The notes below the pieces were generated by a model. The model did no database searches, was not told the DNA's origin, and saw only the letters and a list, made by a program, of their open reading frames with translations. From NCBI GenBank assembly GCA_032173965.1, contig CM063283.1, positions 113,547,687 through 113,611,686 of the forward strand: DNA of 64,000 nt, given 5' to 3'. A program made the translations under genes and the position numbers. Numbering within the stretch: position 1 is the first letter of the stretch; every line of letters begins with the position of its first letter. Shown here piece after piece: positions 52,988 to 64,000 of this stretch. The DNA comes from Sitta carolinensis (lineage: Eukaryota > Chordata > Aves > Passeriformes > Sittidae).

Positions 52988-53032
52988 CTCATGATCCAAA
53001 TGAACCTTTTGACAAAGCAGATCAAACCCTCT
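52988..53032. repeat. 45-bp direct repeat flanking duplicated block, right
   Basis: Partner of 52636-52680, starting immediately after the poly(T) of copy B. Confidence 0.9.
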
Positions 53033-54375
53033 GCAGGGACACCCAGCAAAGGCTGTTATGGATGCAGAGAGAGTGAAAGGAATTCAACAGGAGCACCACA
53101 GGCACATGGAAGCCTCAGCTCCCAAATGGAGAGCCCAAATTTTGTCCTCCTGCAAATTTTGGAGCCCAAATTTTGTTTTCACTCCACATGAGTGAAACTC
53201 CCAGAAATGGGGACAGAATTTCAGCCCAGAAATGGGTGAACCCTCGTGTTCCACACACAATTTGCTGCTGAGTCTCACTCCAGGCTGGACTGTGAAGCAG
53301 AATTCCCATGAAATGATTGAAAACAGCCACTCCTGTGGGATATCCCAGATAATTTAGTGCAGCAGGAAGTCTGCCTGGTCCTGCCAAGTGCCAGCAGCAA
53401 ATTGCTGAACCTCGAAGCTGCTGTGACTGTCAGTGAGGTTGCAGCCATAATTCTGGCTCCTCATTTCACCTTTTTTATATCCCAGAAATTGAATTTGGAA
53501 AGAAAAGGTGTTGTTGTAAAAAAGGCCTTGAGTAAAACAAAAGCTGAACGAGGCTGTCACTGTGTGAAAACAGCAGGGCTGGAAAATCACTGTATTTCAG
53601 CCCAAACATGGATTTGATACCTTGGTTCTGAAGCAATCTTTTACCCCTGGATTTTTTAGAGCATTTTGGTTTTGATGGCTTCCATCCCAAAGGGAAACAC
53701 TTCATGGTGTGATTGCCTGACACAATATTTTATTGTCTGAACTACCATGAAATCTTCAACTAAGTATTCCTTGTACAAGCAAAGACCTTTTTTGGGTCCC
53801 ATTTAAAAGCAAAGCAATAAAATTTTTTAATAATATAAAACAACAAAAAGCCAAGGTAACTTGGCTGCCTAAAATTAAATGTCTCCTTCACCCAATCCCC
53901 ATAATTTAGTTTCACTGACTTGAAAAATCCTAACTTCCATTCTAGCACTGAAAGTGTTTCATCCAGCTGGGGAAAAGGAATGGGAATTAAATCATTGCTG
54001 AATGGGAGCCTAAATTAAAAATGGGGATCAACATTTCAGAGGAGGAGTTTTTTAAATGGGCTATAACTTTCACATAGTCAAATTAATCTTCTCGATTTCG
54101 GCAGAAAATTCCCCTCCTCTTTCCCACCAGGCAGAACAATTTTTCCCGACCAAAGCAGCAGGATCTCTGAGTACTTGCTTTCCCTGTAATGAAAATTCCA
54201 AATTTCCCACTCACTTCTGAGTTGAATTTCAGCAGTAAAGGGATTAGGCACAGATGACTCTCAGGAATCCTTTGGGCAAACCCATCCAAGGGTCTCTGGT
54301 CTGATCAGGGAATCATTTAGGAGGGAAAAGAACTTTCAGATTATCAAACCCAACCATCAACCAGCAGCACCCCTG
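53033..54375. other. Intronic DNA, nothing recognised
   Basis: Unique-looking sequence with a small local repetition of agcccaaattttg near 53130-53175. Confidence 0.5.
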
Positions 54376-54900
54376 TGTTCAACACTGTGAAAAAAGAGGT
54401 TCCCTTTCCTGGTAAAATTTTAAAATGTTGAATAGAGACAATAAGAGACATGGAAAATAAAGCAAAGGTTAAATACAGCCGGGTGTCTTGGAGCACTGCC
54501 AAGAGCATGCTGGTGTCTTGGAATCTCCCCTTTTTATCCTGTTCTTCGTGCATGGAATTATGTATATTCACTTTTCTAGGGACTGTTCTGCATGGTCACT
54601 CCTTGGGTCTGTCAAGTGCAATTCCACTTTTATTCAGTTCTTATCATCTTTTGATTTGGGTTTTGGTCTCTTTTTCACAAGCAGTGAATGCTGATGGTCA
54701 CTTGGGCCTCTTTTGGAAGTTATTTTATCTAGTCAAGCAGCTAAAACACACTACACCTAAATTCTAAACTACAGCAAAAAACTCATTATACATCTATTCA
54801 GGCAGTTAAAACACACTAAAAACTAAAGAAAAAAAATCATACTTACAACATTCATTCTAACATTTGTGAAAAGCCAACACCTAAATATGCATTTATAACA
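54376..54900 (-). mobile_element. Possible solo LTR, antisense
   Basis: On the minus strand the block starts TGTTATAAATGCATATTTAG and could end GTGTTGAACA (TG...CA, 525 bp). A TATA-like element (gataaaaagggg) lies upstream of a candidate R region containing cacccggctgtatttaacc. The T-rich/A-rich composition is unlike the flanks. Against it, I see no good AATAAA after the TATA on that strand and no clear target-site duplication. It could be a diverged LTR or unrelated unique DNA. Confidence 0.35.
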
Positions 54901-55519
54901 AGCACTGAACGTCATCCTCAGGTGTCACTGTGAAGCACAGAGGGAACTCAGCAACACACAGAGCAGGTGTTCAGGCAGAGGAGAAGAAAAGAACTCCCTG
55001 GTTTATTGTTGACCTCGTATCTCTCAGTTTCTGGACAGTGATCAGAGATTGGACAGAGAAGTTCCCACCTCTCCATCCCCACTGGTCACTTGAGAAGTCC
55101 ATCAGGTGATATTTTTTCACAAAGGAATGCAAACATGATCCTGGTTTATCTTACAATTCACAAGAACTGACTCCATCATACCCAAACAAATCAGCAGGCT
55201 GATTTTCAGGGACAACACTCAGGTGCCATCTCCACTGAGTTTTTGGAAAAGGAGGGTGCAGGGCTGAGGGGCAGGCTGGGCTGAGGGGGCGATGGGCAGG
55301 ACAGAGGGGTGAGGGTGTGGGGGGCTCACAGGGCCCACGGAGGGGACAGAGCTGTGAGAGGAACCCCCTGTGTCTCCCAACCCGGGGAATGGCTCCAAGC
55401 CTTCACACCTGCGGATCCCGTCATTTCCAGCCGTGGTGATTGCAGCATCTCCCTGGGCAGCCACTTCCAGCCCTGCCCGCCCTTTCCATGGGGGAAATTG
55501 CTGCTGGGCTCCCCCTGAG
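54901..55519. other. Intronic DNA, nothing recognised
   Basis: Unique-looking sequence, GC-richer after 55240; no gene seen. Confidence 0.45.
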
Positions 55520-55630
55520 CCTGCCCAGCCCAGAGCTCTGAGTGCCACCTCCAGTGCCACCTCCAGGGCTGGGCACTGCAACCCTCCCTGAGCAATTCCA
55601 AGCCCTGCCCACCCTTGCCAGGAAAGGGAA
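55520..55630 (-). repeat. CR1 LINE fragment, antisense
   Basis: cccagagctctgagtgccac, a duplicated ctccagtgccac, ctgggcactgcaaccctccc, then ccctgcccacccttgccagg. It is the reverse of the region seen in the sense copies at 1108 and 7650. Confidence 0.7.
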
Positions 55631-57587
<1,957 letters not shown>

Positions 57588-57708
57588 GACCAGAGGAGGA
57601 ATAAAGGCCACGCCACCTCCTTTATCTCCTCCCTCTCTGCTCCCTGTTTCTTTCTGCAACACGCCTTTAATTTTCTTTTCTCTTCCTGCTATTGGGTAAC
57701 TCATGGAG

Positions 57709-57714
57709 AATAAA
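57709..57714 (+). terminator. Candidate polyadenylation signal AATAAA (proximal)
   Basis: AATAAA 122 bases after the KCNJ6 stop codon, in a non-repetitive context (gagaataaacgc). It would give a very short 3' UTR. Use is not shown. Confidence 0.35.
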
Positions 57715-58070
57715 CGCTTTAGACGCGAAATCCCAACTTGAGCCCAGGAGATGCCCAGACTAAGCAGAGGCGTGGCTTGAAGCTGCAACACCCAGCAGGG
57801 CTGGTGGAATGCCCCCTGGCAGGGACTGATGTCTCCTCCCCAGGGCACCACCTCCAGGTTCATCCACAGCGACAACACAAAAGCCAATCCCTGAACGCAA
57901 AGGAAATGTACGCACGGGGTTTACAAGGAAAGACTAATTAATGCTCATCAAAGCAATTGACTGAGGTTTTTATGTATTTCAGGACAATTTCACAGACTGG
58001 GTGGCAGTGGAATGGGCCTTGCAGCTTTAAGAGGAAGGTGAGCAGAGGGACCTGCAATCCCACACGACCC

Positions 58071-58078
58071 TGTACATA
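58071..58078 (+). promoter_or_regulatory. Pumilio-type motif TGTACATA in KCNJ6 3' UTR
   Basis: Exact match to the known PUM1/PUM2 RNA motif UGUANAUA on the sense strand, just before the second AATAAA. Pumilio proteins repress many neuronal mRNAs. One 8-mer match is weak evidence by itself. Confidence 0.3.
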
Positions 58079-58111
58079 TGCCTTATGTAACTATTTCTCT
58101 CTACATTTAGT

Positions 58112-58117
58112 AATAAA
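58112..58117 (+). terminator. Candidate polyadenylation signal AATAAA (second)
   Basis: AATAAA in ttagtaataaacgccg about 525 bases after the stop. A TGTACATA motif lies 41 bases upstream. The region looks unique and UTR-like. Use is not shown. Confidence 0.45.
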
Positions 58118-59250
58118 CGCCGCATGTACAAAAGTACTGTAGTAAAGGACTTCTAAATAATGTACACAGCTGTGTAATTAATGTAGGTTTAGAAACAGAG
58201 CTCTAGAAATATTGGGATGCAAAAACTAACTACCCGTCGAGTAGGCATTTCTCTTCAAATATTTGCAGTGTAAAATTGATTTTAATTTATTTCTTTTTCT
58301 CCTCCCCTCTGTGACTCTTCTAGGGCATAACATTTTCTTCAGTGTACCAGACTGGCAGCTATTTAGAGTACCTCACTGTTGGCCAAACAGATCGTTTCAC
58401 TCACTCTAAAAAGCCATAAGTCTGGGAGAGGGCAGGGTAGAGAATCGTACTCCTGACACACTGTGAAAATGTTTACAAATAAGGCAAAACCTTTCCTGGT
58501 TACTCTTTTTTGGGGGCACTTCGACTGAAAACTTGAGGCTGTGGCAAACTCATGGCTAACCAGAATTTCCTGTAAACCTTTCCTATAACGAGCATGTGTC
58601 ACTTGGAGGTGTTATCCTTACTGTGCAATATCCAGGGAATCTGCTCCCTCCTCCCCACCCAAACCGCGGGATTTCAGCGGAGTAGTTTGCTACACACACA
58701 GAAAAAAAAAAAAACAAAAAAACAAAACAAAACAAAAAACCAAACCCAGACACAAGCCATTGAAAAATGAATGTTGCACCTCAGCCTGTAGATTTTAGCC
58801 ACTTCAGCTGGGGAAGAAGCAGCTGGATTTCCTGTGGAGCCGGAATCCATGAAATTTGCAATTTGCTGGTGCTGAGGCACGGGGGGCACAGCATCTCTGG
58901 GGGTGTCCTGCCACCAGGATTCCCAGGAAAACACACGGATCCTGCCACCCACGCTCAGGGGAGGGAGTCCTTGGTGACTTTCTCCACCTTAGGTAGCTCC
59001 CTGCTTGTTGGAAATCCCTGGAAAACCCTGGACATTCCATCCACGGGGCAGAGAGAACTCGCATCGCCCCCATAGGAGTGGGGGAGCTCAGCCCCACCAA
59101 GAACAGCATTTCTGCCAGCAAAGGAGGAGAAGCTGCAGCCTTAATTTTGGTTCTGTTTTTTATTTTTCATGCCTGCCTACTCTGGGAAGAAAGGAAACAC
59201 TGAAGAGAATCCGAAGCATTTTGGTTTTTGTACAGAAAAATTTGTGTTTA

Positions 59251-59256
59251 AATAAA
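59251..59256 (+). terminator. Candidate polyadenylation signal AATAAA (third)
   Basis: AATAAA followed within a few bases by an A-rich run, about 1.66 kb after the stop. The A-rich run makes internal priming of cDNA likely here, so a cDNA end at this place would need care. Confidence 0.35.
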
Positions 59257-59260
59257 AGAG

Positions 59261-61324
59261 AAAAAAAAAATTAAAAATAAACCTCAGGAGAAACTTGGTG
59301 GGCAGGTGGAAAATTTGCACTGTGATATAGCTTTGGCATTAAATTCACACCTCTTTTCCTTTTTTTTTTAGGGTTTTGTTTTGCTGGTACAACTGCCCCT
59401 TGCTAATTTTCAGAGAGGGTGGATGATCTTGGGGGGGTCTCCAGGTGAGGAGGGGAAGGGAAGGGTGGCACACCAGGGCAGCTCAGGCTGGGTGGGAAGA
59501 GGATTTTTTTTGTTTCAGCGCTGACCATTTTCCCCTAGAAGGCTTTCCCAGGATGCAAGGAATGGTGCAGGATGAGGATTTCGGTGTCTCCCCACGGGGT
59601 GGATGATTCAGTGAAGGTTGGGGACACCTCTGGGAGACAGCCCTTGGCCACAGCCCTTCCCAAACTCACCCTCCTGCCCCAGCACCAGCGGCTGCTCCAG
59701 CCCATCCATCACCACCCCCTCCCCAGGAGGGGTGCCGAGGGATTTTAGGGAAAAGTGGCTCCTCTGGAAGCGCTGGGCCCGGAGCTGCCACGCGCGCGTC
59801 CATCCCAAAGGTGCATGAGCTGAGAGAAACGCTTTCCCTGCCAGGATGAACCTGCTTTTCCCTCTCAGCATTCACTGGGCCACTCCAGAAGTCCTTGCTG
59901 CAGGTTGAGAAAATTTGTGTTGGTTGCAACAGCAGCTCAGGGCCCTGGTGAAACCCCTTTTTTTTGTGTCCTTCAGCACGGAAAAAGAGACTTTCCACCA
60001 CTGGGGCATGCGCATGTGTAAGCTTTATTTCTGTGAATAGGGCACTTACAGCTTGAGGTGTGTGTGTTTTGTCTCTTTCTCTCCCTCCCCCTGTATTTTC
60101 TTGTCTTTGGTATCCATGTAGTACGGACTGTAAAGTTTATGAAATCTCATTTTTGTAACATAAGCTTTAAAAAAAAAAAAAAAAAAAATATATAGAAGCC
60201 TCCAAAGCTTTCAACTTTGGGGAAGCTTCACGTAAACTTTGTACTAGAATGTCCCTATCAAACACCTCTATTTTTCTACAATGATTGATTAAGCAGTTTA
60301 ACAATGTATTTTGTGTCAATGATTTCGACTGAATTGGTACGAAGACAATTAAGAATTGAATGCTGTTAATTAACAATGGATTTTCAAGCCGTATATCCTG
60401 AGTGGTGTTTTCATTGACAGTAAATCATTTAACCCAGGAACTTCAGCTCTTAATCCTGAACAATATCCCAGGAAAGCTCAATTCCCTATGGGAATATTTG
60501 TGGCAAATGACATTTAAGGGATGTGAATAGCACAATGTCTTAATTGGCGACAGAATTAATCCAGATCCATTACACCTCTGTTTTATTCACTAGTATATTC
60601 TGATGGCTTTTTCTTGGAATGTCTTGTGATTTCTAAGAGGAAAAGGAGTTCCAGAGGTAAATGTGAGCTCTCAGTAATCTCCTGGAGCTCTCAATTCTTT
60701 TTTCACTGACCAGAAACACTGCTGAGTGAGAATGTGACATTCAGCAAGTGCTCCAAGCTCAGGTTTATCATTTCCCAACAAATACCACCTTGACAGGATT
60801 AAAATAAATCACCAACATTTTTTTAAAGTATCACCCAAAAACGCAGATGCCCTGGTAGGTGTCTGTGGCTGTTGTGATCTGCATCTTTGTCCTACACCAC
60901 CAAAGCCATGGGAGCCATCCCAACAAATCCAGCAGCTGCCAAACCCAGGAGGGAGAAGGTGCTGGAAAATCCAAGAGCATCAACAGATGCTTTGAAGTTC
61001 ACATCGAGATTTTGGTTTCAACTCTGGCTTGCTCATGTTCCTCTGTTGGAGTTTAGGAGGTCACTCAGGCCTTCCAAAACCAGGGAAGGATGAAATTCCT
61101 GAACTCCCTGTTGTGTTTGCAGCCACAGGGCACCGCTTTGGGCTCCTTAGGAGGGGGAAGGCCTGGACTCAGGGCTCTCTTCAGCCCAGGGATGTCCAAA
61201 GCCACATCCCACTTCTCCCAAAAACCCAACCCTGCCACAAGAGCTCCAACAGCTCCAGCCCCTCTGGCAAGAGCTGGCTTGCTCTGGAATTCAGCCCAAC
61301 TTTCAGCTTTGAGTGCGGAAGGAA
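59261..61324. other. KCNJ6 3' UTR continuation or downstream flank
   Basis: Unique-looking, largely free of transposon fragments until 61325. It includes a GT-rich then pyrimidine-rich stretch (60055-60105) followed by tgtaaagtttatgaaatctc and a run of about 20 A at 60169-60188. It could be part of a long 3' UTR. No second gene is seen. Confidence 0.4.
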
Positions 61325-61412
61325 CCCTGTCCCTGGCAGAGGGGGTGGAACTGGATGGTCTCTAAGGTACCTTCAAACCCAAACCATTCTGCAATTCTAG
61401 GATTCTGTGAAA
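61325..61412 (+). repeat. CR1 LINE 3' end, sense
   Basis: ggtggaactggatggtctct, aaggtaccttcaaacccaaa, ccattctgcaattctaggat, tctgtg: CR1 3' terminus with two degenerate 8-mers. Confidence 0.85.
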
Positions 61413-63162
61413 GCTTTGGGGTTTTTAATGGAAGAATGGAAAATGCCTCATGCCCTGGGCCCAGCCTATCCATGAAGGTATTTCCCAGCTGAATGGCAGC
61501 CCTCAGGCTGAGGCTGGAATAATGCCCAGGTTTTTCACCTCCTCTGCTGGAGCTGTCTGATCTTCACTGTCCAGCAGAGCACAGCCCTGTGCTATTCCCA
61601 GAAAACCTGGGATATCTGTCCCTCCTGCTCTTTGCGGATTTGAAGTGGTGAATTTACACCACTTCCTCCAGTTCTTTGATGTTGGGTGGGAAGGAGAGGC
61701 TCAAGACAATTTGTCTTCCTGGGCACCTGGGACATTCCTTAGCAGCCACCACCAGAGCTTCTGGCTGTCAAACATTAAATTTTTACTGGTGTGGTGCTCC
61801 CTGCCCATCCAAATATCTTTCTTTTCAGAATATCAGCATCCTTAACACCAGGTTACTTCACTCAGGCATTTTTTAGACCATAAATCAAACCTGAAACATG
61901 AGGAGTTGGCTTCTCTTCCATTCTTGTTCCCTCAGCTCCCAAACACCTCTTTGGAAACAAGGATGTGGAGAGCAGGCATAAATCAGGGCTTTGAGCTGTA
62001 AATAATTCTTAAAGACAAGACCTGAAAGATGTTATTTGTTAATCATTTCCTGAGTGGGTTTTAAACTTCTAGGGTTTGGCATTTTGGAGGGGAGAGGTGC
62101 AGTCAGATACTCACAATTTCATGTTGTGGGTTTACCTCAAGCTTCTTTCTCCTGATTTATTCTCACGGTTTTATCAGATCCTCTGGATTTCCAGAAATAT
62201 AATTATTTCCAGAAATTATAATCCAGTGCAAAGGTGCAGTTATTTTACCACTTCCACTGCCCCATTTGTTGCCTGTTGATGCTCCAAGAGTTCCCATGGA
62301 GAGCCCACAGACATCCTATCCAAAACCAGAGCTCCAGAGGGACTCGGATCTTCCTATTTCACCTCAGGTGTGAAATCTGGTTTCTATTCCAGGCAAATTC
62401 ACAACTACAAACCACAGTTCATCCCTCCTTCTCCCCAGCTCACACTGAGTAAAAACTTCAGAGTTTCTGATAACATCAGCAGCTTTTAGATTTTTTTTTT
62501 TTCAGAGGGCAGGAATGGGGAGAGCTCTCCTTTTTATCTTTTTTCTTTTTTTTTTTTTTTTTTTAAATCAAAGCCAGCAGCTCCAAAGTCACAGCTGAAG
62601 CTGTTTTCCCTCAAATGATTACAGGCAATCATTTGCACTGACTTTTCCTGGAGAATTTACACTCTGGAGATCTGTTATCCCACCAAACTTTCCTCCACAT
62701 GTTGGACTGGAGTCCTCTGGACTCCTTCCAGCTCAGGGAAGGAACGTTCCTGGCTCACAGGATGGATCCTCAGAGTCACCTCCCCTGGCCACTTCCCCAT
62801 CACCATGTCCCAAATCCCTCCCTGGAGCATCACATCCCTACAACAGCTCTTTAATCTTCCCAAATATTCCCAAAGTGTAACTCTGATCAAATTAAGAATG
62901 GCATTTTCTAAAAAAGAAGATTATGATATCACAGTGGGAAGTCTCTAATCTGAGAACATCAGTGAGGTTTGGGCTGGGGAACCCAAACTGTCCCACTTGG
63001 GACTCATTCCAAGGACTCTTCCTCAGATGGGGGTGGAAGTTATTTCGTTTTCTCAGCAACATTCTTGGGTTAGCTGGATGGGATAACGGAGCTGCCTCCT
63101 GAACCTCCGCTCATCAGGAATCAGGAATGCTGACCATGGACCAGCTCTTCCCAAAATCACCT
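61413..63162. other. Flanking DNA, nothing recognised
   Basis: Unique-looking sequence with two poly(T) runs (62490-62504 and 62546-62564). No gene seen. Confidence 0.5.
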
Positions 63163-63290
63163 GGAATTGGTTGGAAGGGACTCTAAACCCCATCCAGAGC
63201 CCCCCCCTGCCCTGGCAGGGACCCTCCCACTGTCCCAGGCTGCTCCAACTCCAATGTCCAACCTGGCCTGGGGCACTGCCAGGGATGGGA
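63163..63290 (-). repeat. CR1 LINE fragment, antisense
   Basis: ggaattggttggaagggact, cctgccctggcagggaccct, cccactgtcccaggctgctc, ccaacctggcctggggcact. The terminal 8-mer is missing. Confidence 0.85.
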
Positions 63291-63450
63291 ATACAAAATA
63301 TTCCTGGAAAGGAGGAATAAAACCACAATCCACAGATGAAGCCAACAAAATTCCTGCACACAGGGCAGGGCCAGTGGGATCAGGAATTCAGAGCTCAGCC
63401 ATGCTGAGCCATTTTTTTACAGCTTTACGTGTCATTTCTCTGACATGCAC

Positions 63451-63614
63451 AAAATTCCTATTAATAAACGTATTAAATAAAGCATGACCAACATGATTGC
63501 TTAAGAATGTTGGCCAGACAAATCATCACCACACAATTACTATTAATAAAAATATTAAATAAAGCACGACCAAATTTATTGCTTAAAACTTTTGGCTGGA
63601 CAAATCCCCACCAT
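63451..63614. repeat. 82-bp tandem duplication, two units
   Basis: The motif tattaataaa recurs 82 bp apart (63459 and 63541), followed in both units by ttaaataaagca, gacca, ttgcttaa, and ggc-gacaaatc-ccaccat. Divergence is around 20 percent by eye, so the duplication is old. Confidence 0.85.
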
Positions 63615-64000
63615 GAAATCGTCATGATGAGGAGAGGCAAGGGAGAAAATTCCTAATTTCAAGCCCACACAGGATTTTTTCCCCTTGTGAAATGCAGGAA
63701 AGTAACTCCAAGAGAGATGCCAATGCATCCAAACTCCCTGGATTCAAAAGAATGAGGGATATGTGCAGTGCACAAAAATCACTGGGCTTCTTCAAGACTC
63801 CAATTTCCTTCTGTCACCAAAAATGACACTGAAATTTCCCAGGAAACTGGCAGAGAAAAGCGTGGCTTTATTTCCTAAATTGAAATAACAAATTCCATTT
63901 TGTTTTTTAGGGAGTATTTGCTCTCTCTTTGTGTCAGCTCTGCCTGATTTGCCAAAAATCTGCACGGCCATAAAAATATGACCTTCCAAGAGTAGTTTTA
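63615..64000. other. Flanking DNA, nothing recognised
   Basis: Unique-looking sequence to the window end. Confidence 0.45.

Larger units (their letters stand above)
57588..59260 (+). other. KCNJ6: KCNJ6 3' UTR (end uncertain)
   Basis: Non-coding sequence following the TAG. It is largely free of recognisable interspersed repeats, in contrast to the intron. It contains AATAAA at 57709, 58112 and 59251, a Pumilio-type motif at 58071, and an A-rich run at 58702-58741. Human KCNJ6 is known to have a very long 3' UTR (many kilobases), so the true end could be downstream of the limit given here, even outside the window. The limit is only the third candidate signal. Confidence 0.6.

Noticed and set aside
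60169..60188. Genomic poly(A) taken as the mRNA end of KCNJ6
   Set aside because: No AATAAA or ATTAAA lies in the preceding 40 bases. An A-rich genomic run would also trap oligo-dT priming.

Overview
This is vertebrate, almost certainly avian, nuclear DNA, and probably from a passerine. The evidence is a split vertebrate ion-channel gene with consensus splice sites, many 3'-end fragments of CR1 LINEs (the dominant avian LINE), several solo-LTR-like elements, and long simple repeats and minisatellites. I see no bacterial genes, tRNA, rRNA or CRISPR array.

The only protein-coding gene I can support is KCNJ6 on the + strand. It encodes the G-protein-gated inward rectifier potassium channel subunit GIRK2/Kir3.2. 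Two coding exons are present. The large exon (21144-22064) carries most of the N-terminus, both membrane helices, the selectivity filter and much of the cytoplasmic domain. The terminal exon (57262-57587) carries the rest of the C-terminus, ending in the ESKV PDZ ligand and a stop. Their splice phases match exactly. Adding an upstream exon of 25 coding bases (not in the window, inferred from mammalian KCNJ6) would give a 423-residue protein, the length of human GIRK2. The window therefore holds the 3' part of a large upstream intron (1-21143), the two last coding exons, the 35,197-bp intron between them (22065-57261), and the 3' UTR and downstream flank (57588-64000).

The rest is intronic or flanking DNA with repeats. 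0-8 kb: CR1 fragments, a 554-bp uninterrupted polypurine tract, an AT-rich tract and a 570-bp (TTCC)n tract. 13-20 kb: CR1 fragments, an LTR-like element with a perfect 10-bp flanking duplication, and a second solo LTR. 27.7-28.4 kb: a 35-bp minisatellite. 34.8-35.4 kb: a purine-rich minisatellite with a higher-order repeat. 39-44 kb: a long CR1 fragment, a second near-identical copy of the 15.3-kb LTR-like element, a 44-base poly(A) and an antisense LTR. 44-53 kb: further CR1 copies, a 31-bp minisatellite and a duplicated block with long flanking direct repeats. 54-55 kb: a possible third LTR family. 57.6-60 kb: KCNJ6 3' UTR with several candidate polyadenylation signals. 61-63.6 kb: CR1 fragments and an 82-bp tandem duplication.

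I found no undescribed biological system. The most notable observations are the pair of near-identical young LTR-like insertions in two KCNJ6 introns, the long non-B-DNA tracts, the three minisatellites, and an in-frame intron-retention tail that would make a truncated GIRK2. Almost every other open frame lies in repeats or low-complexity DNA and is not a gene.
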